Positions 47,546 to 59,933 of a DNA stretch of 64,000 nucleotides are shown here, in pieces. The DNA is from Pezizomycotina sp. ARF18 (lineage: Eukaryota; Ascomycota), in NCBI GenBank assembly GCA_002224055.1, contig AZLU01000025.1, positions 1 to 64,000 on the forward strand, read 5' to 3'. Positions within the stretch are counted from its first letter, which is position 1. Each line of letters opens with the position of its first letter. The position numbers and the translations under genes are program-made. The notes beneath the pieces are model-generated. The model was not told where the DNA came from. It saw nothing but the letters and a program-made list of their open reading frames with translations, and did no database searches.

Positions 47546-49168
47546 TCCGCGCAATATGTTACGCGCCGCTAGGGCGAGGGCGCTGTGTAGATCCTCTGTT
47601 TTCCTTTCTAGTCGGGTCGCGCATTTCGTTGGTTCTTTCTGGAAGATCTTTCACGTACACATCTGCTGACGCAAGTTGGAGGGACATTGTGGGGTCTTTT
47701 TCTAGTGTTTTGTTTCATTGGGGATGGACTGGTTAATATTTAGAATGATAAGATACAGTGATAGCCGGGGTTTGGATTTGAATATAGAGAATATATATAT
47801 ATATATATATTATCACCACAGAATAGAAATTATTGATATTATCAGAAATTTAAGCATCTCTTATTGTCATGTTTTGGTTAGCTCGGTGTTATATTTTACA
47901 ATTTCAAAGGGCTTCCTTTTTTGTTATTAATACTCATATATAGCTATTGTGCGTACACACACCTCTTTACAAAGGAGAGAAAAAAAGAGCACATTTTCCA
48001 ATCTCGACGAGATTAAGGGTCGAATGGTATACGTAACTTTCTCCTAGTATTTATACAAAAAGTATACTTGGAATTGTTTACTGCAAGACCATTTAACAAT
48101 AGCTAGGGAACGAAATACTATTAAAGCAAAATGAGGTCTCCCATAGGACGTATCCTTGCCATTATAATTCAGAGTAGCTAGTGGGAGCGATGATATGTCA
48201 ACGGTGACATTGAACAGTTGAATTTTGTAGAGCAATATGATGCTGTGTCGCAGGCTGAATTGTTAGCTACTCGAGGTGAGGGCTAAATTATATAGATCAA
48301 GAATTTGATCGATATATGATGCGTTTTCAAATGGAGAAACAAAAAAAAGCCATAGGTTCGGCAAGAAAACGAGAATAGAGAATATAGAAACCTATTTCGT
48401 AAACAATAGAGTGCAAATCCAGACATAAATATAATTAAATATATGTATATGTAAATATATCTCCGTAGATAACCAGAGCTCAAGGGGTTGAGACGAAATT
48501 CAGAAAAATAAAAATCTCAAATATACGACTATTCAAGACAGTTAAATTTACGGAAAAGAGAATAAATAAAACTGAGAAATATAAAACAAACTGGCTGCGG
48601 ACTGGAAAAAAAAAAAAAAAAGGAAAAAAGAGAAAAACAGAAAGAGGAAAAGACCGCATCAATTTGTAATCCGATCGACACAAGCAGTACAAAAAATTAC
48701 ACCTTTAAACAGAAAAAGAATAGAATAACATTCAACGGATAAAAGTAAGTAAAGGTTCGATAAAGTGAGACATCCAAGCTGGGAAGAGAATGATAGTGGC
48801 AGAAAGAAAAGGGAGCGTATGCTTAATTGCACGTGGGATCAGTTAGGCTGGTTAGAACACGATGAGACTGGAAAAGCTTTCAACAAGCAGGTTGTGAAAG
48901 GAGGTATAGAAATTATACAAATAAAACCAAAAAAGGGGGCGGTTAATATAATGTCTTGAGCGGCCATTGGCCCAGACCATATATCCTCACGCAAGCAGGA
49001 GATCTCTTAGCAAAGCGGAGCATGAAACGAAGTGATATGTCGTTGAACGGTGTCATTAAAATGGAAAGGAGAGGGAGAACACAATAACATCTCATAAAGC
49101 AAGCAACGCAGCAATAGCTTCACGTTGACTTCATTTGATGCAAGAATTTCGTTTCGGAACTGGCTGTA
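47546..49168. other. Intergenic region between converging genes
   Basis: Contains a TA microsatellite (about 47789-47810) and A-rich patches. An open frame of 64 codons at 48765-48959 has no recognised similarity. No gene is supported. Confidence 0.5.
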
Positions 49169-51187
49169 CTACGACGCATCCCTTTGCTTCTTGCCCTTCG
49201 ATAAACTCTTAACCCTCTTCAGAATGCCACCTCCGCCCTCCGCGCCACCTGAATTCGATGCTACGCCTATAACACGGCTATCCGAGTCTGCTCTTTCCAT
49301 TCCAGGGTGATGTTTCTTAGGGCTGCTAAGGACACCGGCAGTATTGATACTCTCGCCTTTTGTTTCCCATGCAGCATCATAGTCGTCTCTATAAGCGTCT
49401 TGGGAGATAACGTTGGCCTTCGTTGCTCTATTCACAGGCGGCGGAGAGGCTGGCGAGAATGGTGGGATCGGAGACTTGCCCTCGGTGGGCGATTGTGGCT
49501 TCTGTCGGCGATCTGGCACCGGAAGCGGTCCATCCAAGCCAGCATTGTTAGGTCTTGTCGAGCTGTACGACCTTATTTTCTGAACTAGAGATTTCTTCCT
49601 TTGGAGACCACCCATCCACCTCCTAGCGGACCATTTTGACCCCCTGACGTTTTAGGCCTCTGTTGTTCTTCTTCGGCAGCAGCCTTTTCAATCGCGCTCT
49701 TGGCAGCTGGTGCGCCCTCTAAAAACGTTGATGTACCTAGGCCAAGGGATTCGTCGCCATGGACAGGGGCCGGTTAATCGGATCGAAAGAATGTGTCCTT
49801 TTGGAACTCGGTTGACAAATTCGTCTTTGCCCGGTGGTAACCCGTAGTCATTTGAAGCAGCTGATCCCCTACGCCCAGCAGGCATTGAGAAGTCGAGATA
49901 AGCCTCAGGATCCCTATTGCCATAGTAGTTGCTATGGTTGCGACTGCTTCGTCTGTATCAAAGCCCGTGAGAGCATTGTTTTTGGAGCCCTCCGGAAATG
50001 CCATCATAGGCGCCTTGACCTTGTTCTGTTCGATGAGGATTGCACGCGTCAAAAGGGCCATCGTGATGGAAAACTAATGGAATTAGCTAAAACTGCTTTT
50101 TCTTCTTTGAGAGACGCGAGTGGGAAATGAATAATAAAGAGCGTATATATTGGAACCGGTAGACCTACACGCCGCCCCATATACCCCAGTAACGTCGAGC
50201 TTATCGATTACGTCCAAAGGTGATCCTTTCTTCGCCTACTAGAGCTAGAGCCGGATGATTTGCCCCCGTTTCCTTGGAGCGCCGCTCTCCTGATCCATCT
50301 TTAGACCGACTTTGCGAATCGTTTGGTCGTCTATCGTTCCGTCTATCCCTGTCTCTACCCATATCCTTATTATCACGAACGGAGGACTCGGAGTTGCTTC
50401 GTTGCCTCATTCCAGGGTTGCCAGAGCCCCTTTCAGAACCTCCAAGCCCGCCGCCAGGGCCCCTTGAGGAGTAGTTTTTGCGCATATCCTTCGCCTCTCC
50501 GGAGCGAGAATGGTGATGCTGGCTGGAGGAGCCAGTGGTCTCTTGGCCGGGACGGGTCCAGGGGCGGAGGAAGCGAGCGGCCGCCGGTGGCTGGAGATTT
50601 GTTCCTAGTGTTGCTGTTGTCCACTGGGTCGAATGACAGCAGAGACTATCCAAAAAAAAAAAAGTCACAAAGAAAAGATAGAACTTGTTAGCGATATGCC
50701 CAGGCTACTAAAATAATTATCTTTCCCTTTCCTTTTCTTTGATCTCTCGGATTCACAATTTTAGCAAACTTAAAAAGCATAAAGTTGTACACTTTAATAA
50801 TAAGAGATATACCGGATAGGTATTGGATGTCCAAGTATCGGAAAATTTTTTGCTTTTTAAATGGAATTTCAGTGATAGGGGACAAAATTGAAATGGGGAA
50901 ATAGGTTTTTACAAGTAGATCTGCAGGATCATTGCGCCGGCTGCATGGTTTGAGATTTTATTCCAGCTGAAGGAGGTTTGAGGTTCGCAAGTTTTATCAG
51001 CGTCTGAGTCGTTCACGCCAAGAATGTCGTCATCGAAAACGTCGAGGAATGGATTGGTCGACTGTCGTACTGAAGGGGAAGGAAGATCTGTGGAAGCTGC
51101 TGACACTCTGTTACGGAAGGGATTGTTGGACGCAAAAGGGTTGTTGGGTGCAAAGGAAGGGGACTCCCGCCGCTCTGTACAGTCCAT
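49169..51187 (-). CDS. Pal1 cell-morphology domain protein
   Basis: Pal1-family proteins are fungal cortical proteins linked to endocytic sites and polarised growth. Reading leftward from about 51187: SFAPNNPFASNNPFRNR, an NPF-rich segment (NPF motifs bind EH domains), and DVFDDDILGVNDSD. Next is a charged, Arg/Ser-rich region (SGEAKDMRKNYSSRGPGGG, MRQRSNSESSVRDNKDMGRD), then the Pal1 domain: DVIDKLDVTGVYG, FHHDGPFDACNPHRTEQ, KAPMMAFPEGSKNNALTGFD, KDEFVNRVPKGHILSIRLTG, HGDESLGLGTSTFLEGAP. The C-terminus reads GGLQRKKSLVQKIRSYSSTR and KRVKSLSKGKKQRDAS, stop 49169. The 5' end is uncertain: a splice acceptor (GTACAG, preceded by a branch-like GCTAATC) lies just inside the proposed start, so a further first exon may exist upstream. 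Frame changes are present. Confidence 0.88.
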
Positions 51188-54100
51188 TGATTAGCGTGAC
51201 ATTTGGCTGAAAATAAAATAGGTAAATGAACCTTTAATCCTCTAAGGGGTTGCAGACCGACAAAAGATAAGTTTTTTTTTTTTTTTTTTTTAATTTTTTT
51301 TTTTTGAAATGACAATCCGAGGGCAAAAAGAAAAAAAAAGGGGGGAAAGAAAGGAGGGAGGCAAGGAACGAAATGAAAAGGGACTCCCTCGAGAGTCATG
51401 ACGGTGTCACGACTGGGATATATATATATATATATCGTCCAATATGAATAACTTTCAAACGTACGGGGAATTCGAACCGTACTGGAGGAGGTTGAATTAT
51501 AGACATTGTTGCATATGTGGACGTGATACGGAAATACTAGAAAAATTTCACCAATATCTCTACCATGAAGTCAGATTTAAGCTTTTATATATAATTTGAA
51601 GCGCGAATGCGGGTCAAAAGAAAATAAAATAAGGGTAAGTTGAACCAGACACTTGTTATACATGAATTTACCTTCGGTTTGAATTGTTTGGACGAGCGGT
51701 CTCACGTATGGGAAGGCCTTTGAACCTAACGAGGTTGAAACAAAATGCAGCCACGATCCACGTTCTTTTCAATGGGTGTTTCGGCCAGGACGCGGTACAA
51801 ATGAGAGCTCGTCAAGGCTGAATGGTTTCCTAACACGCTTGAATATTAATGGCCTTGTAGGAAGTAAACACGAGCTAGGAATGGATGTTGGACGCTGCTG
51901 TCGACACCGCTTCAATGGAAAGCTCCGGTATAGACGTAGACCCTAGAACGAGAGGTAGAAGTTGTCAGTGCCGAAATCGAGAGCATAGTTCGGGGAGTAG
52001 TTTTCCTCCCTTCCTCCCCCTTTCTAGAGAGAAAAAAAAAAAAAAGAGGGAATAAAAGCAAATTCTTTATCTCTACCTCTGTGGTAGGCGCGAGATAAAA
52101 TATAATATAATAGAATAGAACAGAATAGAACAATGCGTTGGGGAGGAAGAACATAGTTTCAGGGTATCGATCGAACGGGAGAGTGGCTCGTATTTAGTGA
52201 CCTACTGGAAAAGAGAACCTAGCACTGATCCAACGCGATAATATAGCAAGGGAAGGTACTACCACGTTAACGCCCACAACTTGTGCTGGGACTTTGACGT
52301 ATTGGTATCGACCAGCAATAAGTGATTTGGTTTCCACGCCTTTTTGTTGGCGTGAACAGTTCTGCGGAGAAAGATACGAAAAGGCAGAAAAAAGGGAGAG
52401 GGAGAGGCGGCTTATAAATACCGATTGGAAGAGAAAACGAATAGAAAGTAATAACGATACTCAAAAGCAATAAATGAATACCAAGCAATTAATATAATAT
52501 AGAAGGGTGGTTACGTTTAATATTTTGTTAGAAGGGAAAAAAAAAAAAAAAACACTACCACGTTAAAGGAATTTGATATTTGTGGAGAGGCAGAAAGTGA
52601 CGTTTCTTAACTGTTATAAAAATAAAAATAAATACTTGGTATAAAGATAATAATATATGAATATATAAACGTATTTGTAAAAGGGTAAGTATTTGTTATG
52701 ACTTTAAACAGAGCAGTTCCGTTGCATATTGCACTCGCACCGTTTAAAAAGTTACACTGCCAATACTTCAAGGGCGGCAGGGAAGATAGAAGGGGGTTAA
52801 ACGTTAATAATAACAATAATAATAACAATAATAATAATAAAGGGGTCCCTTTTCTTTTTTTCCTTTTTCTAAGATGTAAGAAAGCTTCAGAGGTTTTTTT
52901 TTTTTTTTTCTTTTTTTTTCTAAATATTGACGACAAGGACTAAGGTACAGGTATAATAAATATTATAAAAATAATAATAAAAGGAAAAAATTAAATAAAA
53001 ACAGAAAAATAATATAAGTGGAAAGGACTCAAAAGAGTAAGTAGTATTCCTTACTCCCTTAGAAATATAAAATAGGCTTAGTCTCTCGCTTATTAGATGA
53101 GGATGATTGAAAAAGGGGATTGTCAAATAATAATAATAATAATAAGTAGAGGCAAAATTATCCTTAAGCACAACGTGCCTATTGGTAAATCACGGAATAG
53201 CTACTTAGCATATCGATATATCAAGCAACTGGTGAATTTTAGAAGCGTCTGGCTAGACTATATATATATATATACTCTCATGTAAGCATCTACCAAGCAG
53301 TATAATAATTTCTGCAAGTATAATAGTTGTACTTAATTACCAGTAAATAAAAAAGAAAACTACTGATGTTCAAAGCCGTTAAGTTTGCACGGTATGAGTT
53401 GAATTCTACTTATATTCATGATACATTATACTATAGCTTTAATACTAGGTATCGTTATATATTATTATTATTATTATTATGATTATTATAAAAATACCAA
53501 CAGTAGTAAGTTTAAAGAAAGACAGAAACGAAAAAAAAAAGAAAAGAAAACAAGAAAAATAATAATGCTAGAAGTAGGTAGGAAATAGGAAATAGCTAAA
53601 TGTATAATAATAGTAAGAAGTCATGTTATTGAGTAGGTAAGGCAGCTCTTCGAATTGTCCCAGTTTGCCATGCCTTGAGATCAAGTTAGTTTGTACTATT
53701 TTTTGCTAAGGATTGAATATACGGGTATATTATCATCGTTATTATCTACCCTTAAACCCTCTAAGAGCACCAAGGAACATTGACCTATATATATGTGCGT
53801 GTATGTTTTACTTCTTTGGGGATATCTTCTACTGCGAATCAAAGCAAGTTTGGTGTTATTGCTAATTATTAATTCTGAGAAGCAATGATGGAGAGAGAAT
53901 GATATATTGCTTGGAAGACACAGAACTTGGAAAGACGACGATAAAATCAAGCTCCCCCATTGAATTACTTACTATAAGCGGAGTAGACCTTGAGGTATAA
54001 GAGGTGTAAATTTTCCCTTTCTTTTCTTTTTTTTCTGAAGCTTTGGATGTTTCGAAGATGTAACCCTGGTCAAACCGTGTTAGATTTCTCTTAGCTTAGG

Positions 54101-54874
54101 CTAAACCAGAGGAGGATGTATGGGATTGACTTTCAAAAAAGGGTTTTAACCCTCTCTTAAATAGTAGTAGTAGTAGTAATTATCCAGCCTGATTGGGAGG
54201 GGTTTATTTTTTTTTAAAAAAACTTTTTTTTTTAAGCCGTCCGGGATCGTGCGGGGAGCTGAGCTGGAAAGGCACAGAGCTACGTTTTTTTTTTTTTTTT
54301 TTTAAAAAAGGCAGTCTGTTGTACCCCTACTCCTACCAACCAGTACCACCACCACAATCTGATCTTAATTCGTGAGGGAGCATATTACTTAAAATTGGCT
54401 ATCGTCCATATAAGAAATAAATTTAAAAGTGGGAGGGAGAAATTGCGCATTAGTAGTATCCGTGATATTTCAAAAGGAGTAGTAAGTAGTGGTAATGTTG
54501 TTCAATAAAACTTGTGGGGAAGCTTGAAGCTCGAAGCTATCTAGAGCAAGTTAAGAAAAGTAGCTTGGGGTTTTATCGATTGTGGGTTTTTCATGTGGAG
54601 CAGCTGGTGCGTAGAGGTACCTAGCAATAATAATACATGAAAAAAAAGAGGATTATAAATAAAAGTAAAAAAAAGAGAATAAAACATACAAAAGTCTAGA
54701 AACAGCGGTAGCAGCAGCAAGTGCTCCTCACGTTCCTGCTTGGTGAATATAGATTACTGTTTTGATTATCATTTATTTTTTCTAGCTTATAACAGTTAAA
54801 CAGCAAAAAAGGCTTTAGGTGCTTAATAAAACAGTTAGTTACAGTTTTAAAGCGTTGATAATAAGGAAAGAGAG

Positions 54875-54878
<4 letters not shown>

Positions 54879-54911
<33 letters not shown>
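54879..54911. repeat. A homopolymer (33)
   Basis: The longest uninterrupted A run in the window. Confidence 0.9.
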
Positions 54912-54912
<1 letters not shown>

Positions 54913-55502
54913 GAGGGAACAGGAAGAAAAAAAGAAGAAAAAAAAAAAGAAACCCCCAGCGTTGACAAGTGAGAAATCGTAAATAATACTACTACTACCT
55001 TTTTTTCCCACAATTATTTTTCCCACTTTTTTTTTTCACCTCCCCATCTTCCACTTATCGCGAGGAACATCAACCAAAATAATAATAATAATAGTGGTAA
55101 TAATAACTATTCACAAGGTGGATTATTATTATTATAGAAAAAAAAAAAAAAAAAAAAAGGTATTCAAAAATTCCCATTGGTATCTCCTATATAGCCCTTC
55201 TCTTTCATCGTCCTTCTTGTTCTCTCTGATTTATCCTGCCTCCATTTCCTTTTTTTTCTTTCCCTTTTTCAGAATTCCTTTAGGACTAATAAGAGAAGAA
55301 GCAGAAAGAGAGGGAAAGCATTAAAACCACAAGAGAGAGAAAGAGATATACATATTCCACCTCTATCTTAAGGGCGTTCTTATATCACTGTATGCCCTCT
55401 CGTCTTCCCTTACATATCTACACATTCACGCTTCAGCTTTGCCTGGTACATTATAGCAAGCATTCCAAAGCATTTTTGGGACCTCTCTCTCTCTCTCTCT
55501 TC

Positions 55503-55526
55503 TTTTTTTTTTTTTTTTTTTTTTTT
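55503..55526. repeat. T homopolymer (24), preceded by a CT repeat
   Basis: (CT)n followed by 24 T, ending about 80 bases before the start codon of the Stm1-like gene. Confidence 0.9.
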
Positions 55527-55607
55527 ATAATATAATTTGTAATTCAGTCACTGACCTGATGGTAGTAACCAGAGCTTGAGGTGAAAGTGAGGTCTAAAGC
55601 CCTCGCG

Positions 55608-57443
55608 ATGTCTGTCGCCTCCAAGGTACGTATGCGAGATAATTCCCTTAATATACGAGCCTTGTAGAAGATTTATGTTTCATTTTTATTCTTTGACTTA
55701 TTAACATCAGCTAACCACTATCGTTGATTTAGAACCCGTTCGACCTTCTAGGTAAATCCGATCAATCTATACATGTTTTCTACCATCAGGCCGGTTTTTA
55801 GGCTATGGGATTCCGTATCTTTCCATTTCCAAAATAGGCGGCTGGTTGGGATGTTCAAATCGGCGCAATTTTCTTCTCTTCTTCCTTCAAGGCGAATGAA
55901 ATCGAGGCGCTGACTCCAGGCATCTGTATTCGTAGGGTGACGGTGATGAGCCCACCGTCCCTCTGTCCCGCTTCTGCGCCTCGCAAGGATACGGTGAAGA
56001 GAGACACCACCTCGAAAAAAGAGAGACACCAGCTTCTTCTGCACCAAGTGGCGGTGACTCGGGTCGTGGAGGATATGGCCGGGTCGTGGCCGTGGTGGAA
56101 GTGAAGGTATGAATTACTTGACATCCATCATCCTCCTCTCTTGATCTAGCATCGAAGTAGCATTTCTTGCACACGAGTACACGCAAAATTCATCTCATAC
56201 CCCTGCCTTTTCTTACTGTATATATCCACTTTATTGTCTTCTCCCTTCTCCCCCCCCGCCCTTTCCTTCCCCACCTTTATCTATAACTCCGGCACTTCCA
56301 CCATTTTCCCTCTTTAAAAAACCGTCGGGCTTTAACTTTTGTGTTTTACGTTCAATAAGGCCTTTCCTTCTCTTTCTTTCTTCTCTTTGGTTCTTATTGC
56401 GGAGCTTACACTCTTGTCGGTTGGACTAATGAGGAAATCATTGGAATATAGGGTATCGTGACCGTGGACAAGGAGGGTACCGCTCTTCGAACTTTGAGGA
56501 TGGTGTTCCGCCCCTAGAAGGACAATAGGGAGCATAGGAGCGTTCGGACCGCCCGCCTCGCCGTGGACAAAGGGGCAGTGTGGTTATCGCGGACGAGAGA
56601 TGGATCGCCACAGTGCGTCTGGCAAAGTGTAAGGTCTTATTGTAGCTTTAATTTCCGTTGTAAAATGAGTGTTCTTCAATTTCTCCCCTTTATATACGGA
56701 TGTTCAAGTTTCTTCACCTTCTCCTCTTTCATCTCGTTCGCTTCCCCCCCCCCCCCCCCCCTTCCTCCCTTTCCTTGGAAGATCAGGTAACTTACTACCA
56801 ATGCCCTTCAACTTCATTTAGAGACACCGAAAACAAGTTGCACAAGGCTGGGGTGCCGTTCAGGCGACAGCGAGTGGAACGATGAACAGGCTGGTCAGAA
56901 CATGCCAACCAAGAAGCGAGCGAGGACTTTGTTCCCGTCGAGGCGGAGCGGAAGGAGGTGCGACTGCAGCTGCCGGTGAAGGAAATGAGGAGGCTGCTGC
57001 TGCTACGGAGCCTGAACCCGAGGACAATTCCAAATCCTTCGCTGATTACATGGCCGAATTGGAGTTGAAGTCTCCTGTTCCGAGCTCCCCGAAGCCAGGC
57101 GCCCCAACGAAGGTCCCGAAGACAAAGAAATGGGCCGGTGCCAAAGAACTCCGAAAGGAGGAAGACGAAGAATACTTCTCAGGCGGCAAGTCGAAATCCA
57201 AGGCTACGAAACAGCGCAGAGAAGAGCTTTGTCGAAATCGACCAGCGCTACGTTGAGCCAAGGGGCGAGCGCCGTGGCGGTGATAGGGGTGGCCGTGGCG
57301 GTGGTCGCGGCGGGAGTGGTGGTGAGAGGAGAGGCGGAAGGGGTGATTACCGCGGCGGTGAAAGCGCGGAGGTTACGGCGGTCGCGGAACAACGGCGGCC
57401 CTCTCAACATCCAGGACAACAGCGCTTTCCCCAGCTTGGGTAA
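55608..57443 (+). CDS. Stm1/SERBP1 (HABP4)-type ribosome- and RNA-binding protein
   Basis: Fungal member of the HABP4/PAI-RBP1 family, which includes yeast Stm1, a ribosome-preserving factor bound to inactive 80S ribosomes. Exon 1 is 18 bases (55608-55625, MSVASK) and exon 2 is 19 bases (55733-55751, NPFDLLG), a conserved start. Exon 3 begins near 55936 (DGDEPTVPLSRF) and contains RKDTVKRDTTSKKE and GDSGRGGYGR. Then come GYRDRGQGGYRSSNFEDG, the family signature REMDRHSASGK and TDTE, DSEWNDEQAGQN, EDNSKSFADYMAELELK and KWAGAKELRKEEDEEYFSGG. The C-terminal RGG box has DRGGRGGGRGGSGGERRGGR, and the protein ends QRFPQLG at 57443. The RGG box is a likely arginine methylation target. There are many base slips, and a C run (56744-56761) sits within an intron. 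Confidence 0.92.
56744..56761. repeat. C homopolymer (18) inside a Stm1-like gene intron
   Basis: Run of 18 C close upstream of an exon boundary of the Stm1-like gene. Confidence 0.85.
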
Positions 57444-58403
57444 ATAGAATTCGGTGAGGGTGTGGCGCAAGAAAAGAGCCCGCAAAAAGGTCTTCCAACC
57501 CTCTTTACTAGCAAGGAAACAATTTTTTACTGGAAACTCGAAAGGAGAGAAAAAAGAACATAAAAAAGGAACCGGAAGATATGTTTCAAAAAGAAAGAAA
57601 AAAAATTCATATCTTTATAAAAAGGAAATAAATAATCTCGGAGACGCAAGAATAGCAGAAGAGATAATAGTCATACAGTATCTGGGCGGATCAATATCAA
57701 TCGATTGACAATTTAATATATTTAAAGCCCAAGCAAAAAAAAGAAGAAACCGGATAGAGCGAATGGCTATCAATTAAATACACTCAGGGAAGGATAAAAA
57801 AAATAATTTTAAAAAAAAACTTGGGAGAATATAGCTACAGGAAAAGTACTCGGCGATCGTGAAAGTGTATGTACTTCAAGTTACTTACAATTCTGCGGGT
57901 ATTGTTACATTTCTAGTATATTATTACTACTACTACTATTATTGCTACTGTTATTATCGTCATTGGTCATTATTGTTCTGTAATCATCATCTATTTTCTA
58001 TTATCATTATTATTAACTACTTAGTATTTCGTTTAGCAAGTAATTGAAAGTTTCATCACGCTTAATAATCACTTACAAGGTAAGATTAGTGATACAACTG
58101 ACTTTTTTTAGGAATTCTATACGCATATATATACACACACACAGTAATATATATATCTAAGTATATAAATATATATATAAACTTCACTGTTTCGCGTCTA
58201 CTATCCGCAGGTAGGGGAGAAGTACTATATATATTCACTTCGGAATACTAAGGGGTTATAATATTACTATATATCTTTAGGTTAAACTTTAAAGTATTAT
58301 ATAAACCAAACATTTAGTACTATATATTTTGTGTTCAAGATGTAGATACCTTTTTACCACCTATGGTCTGATTTTTTTTATTTCTCTTAGATATATAAAT
58401 ATA

Positions 58404-58425
58404 TGTGTGTGTGTGTGTGTGTGTG
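58404..58425. repeat. (TG)n microsatellite
   Basis: Eleven TG units after a TA-rich stretch. Confidence 0.85.
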
Positions 58426-59721
58426 ATACTATTTTATTTCTTTCTCTTCTTACTTAAGAAGTATCTATTAAATATTAAGACACAGGAATACTAAAGACCT
58501 TCTTGGAGGATATCAGATAGTAATATAATATAAGCAATAATAGATCCGTCAGTAGATTAAACTAATTATTATTAAACCTATACTAAACTAGCTCGATCGG
58601 TAATAATAAAAGAAGGAAGGATTTAAACAAAGGTAAGAAGCTAAATAGATAATTTATAGTAGGTAGTTTATAGTAGGTGGATAAAAATTTAATAAAACCC
58701 AAATTGGGTAACAACCGCCCATTTAATAATAATAGCGAGAAATTAAATAAATACTCTATATACTTATATAAAACTTCTCGTAGATGTAAAAAAAAAAAAA
58801 AAAAAAAAAGCCCACCTTATATCATGTACTTTGACGTTACTCGGCTAAAAATTCTATATAATATAATAATGTCTAACAACGGCTACTTTATATTTCATAT
58901 TATAATCTAAGACACAATCAAAAGCTCCACCGGATTGTACCACGGCGAATTACTCTCGCTCCCTTTTCTCTTCCTCTTGTTTATACATACATACATACAT
59001 ATAATATACGAGATCACTAATTATGAATTAGTCAAATTAATAATACTGAAAGTTATTCGTGATATAGTAGCTAGAAGGAGAGGTAAAGTAATACTTGGAA
59101 TATTGAACAGGTAAAGAAGACTATAGAAAATTGCAGTAGTTACTGCTTAGTAGTGAGTCTAGTGACTGGTCAACAATGGCGAGAGAACTACTACTGCAGC
59201 GGCTAATTTTCTAGTTCGTATACAAGTTGGAGTGGGGGTAAGGGGGGGGGTTTCTCCCTTGCCATTTTTCTATTTTCGTCCCTGTTGTTTGCCGAGCTCT
59301 CTTTCTTTGGAGGCCGGGGTTGTTTGTTGTTGTTGTCTGGAGGCTAGGTATATGAGTCGTTCCCTTTTCTCCTGCTCTCCGTATACACTCACTACTCTTA
59401 ACACTTCCATCATTCCTTTTGGTAACACGAACGATCATTTAATTCATTACCCGTCCTCCCATTCGCCCGGCCCGATTGTCGGGATGGCACTCTTTTTTTA
59501 TTTGCTTTTTACTTTTACTGATATTTATTGGACTCTGGAGTTATTTTGTATTGTGCTTCGGTGGATATACCACTTATACCTGGCAAGTCTCCTATATAAT
59601 ATACCCGCATTAGCCAATACCAGACGACTAACCCGTAAACTCATATCTTTTTCTAGTTATAAATAGACGACTCGCCCTAGGAGAGTATTTTCGCTCTCAT
59701 CCGAATAACAAAAAGTGGGAC

Positions 59722-59722
<1 letters not shown>

Positions 59723-59756
<34 letters not shown>

Positions 59757-59776
59757 AAAAGGAAAAGGAAAAACGC
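59723..59776. repeat. A homopolymer (32) followed by GGAAAA repeats
   Basis: 32 A followed by three GGAAAA-type units. Confidence 0.85.
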
Positions 59777-59933
59777 CTCTCTTAACTCAAAAACGAGGAG
59801 CAGTAGTATTCCAATCAATTACTTCATTCACTTCTACCCCTTTGCTCGGACATTGTATACGGCATTTTAATTTGATTTTTGAGACTTTATCCTTTCTTTT
59901 TTTTATTCTGAAGAAAACAACGAACAAGAAGCC

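Larger units (their letters stand above)
51188..55607. other. Long gene-poor interval rich in simple repeats
   Basis: About 4.4 kb without a recognised gene. It has T runs near 51275-51306, a TA repeat near 51420-51435, AAT-type microsatellites near 52806-52841 and 53126-53145, a 33-A run at 54879-54911 and a 24-T run at 55503-55526. The segment 51660-51960 is less AT-rich and might hold an upstream exon of the Pal1 gene; no protein match can be made. The right end is the promoter of the Stm1-like gene. Confidence 0.5.
57444..59933. other. AT-rich intergenic region with microsatellites
   Basis: About 2.5 kb without a recognised gene. It contains a (TG)n repeat at 58404-58425, ACT/ATT-type repeats near 57918-57960 and 58000-58015, an A run near 58789-58809, TACA repeats near 58983-58999, and a 32-A run at 59723-59754 followed by GGAAAA repeats. 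The part 58100-58920 is strongly TA-rich and may be an old repeat. The acyl-CoA synthetase promoter lies at the right end. Confidence 0.5.

Noticed and set aside
48765-48959. 64-codon open frame between converging genes
   Set aside because: No recognisable motif, no splice context, and length expected by chance.
51461-51500. tRNA-like GGTTCGAATTC box on the minus strand
   Set aside because: The stem has a 10-base loop instead of 7, and there is no D-arm, anticodon arm or acceptor pairing around it.
52800-53150. Regularly spaced AAT units resembling a CRISPR-like array
   Set aside because: Simple microsatellites without constant repeats and unique spacers, in a eukaryotic genome.
58677-58910. 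77-codon Asn/Lys/Ile-rich open frame
   Set aside because: Composition simply reflects the AT-rich DNA.
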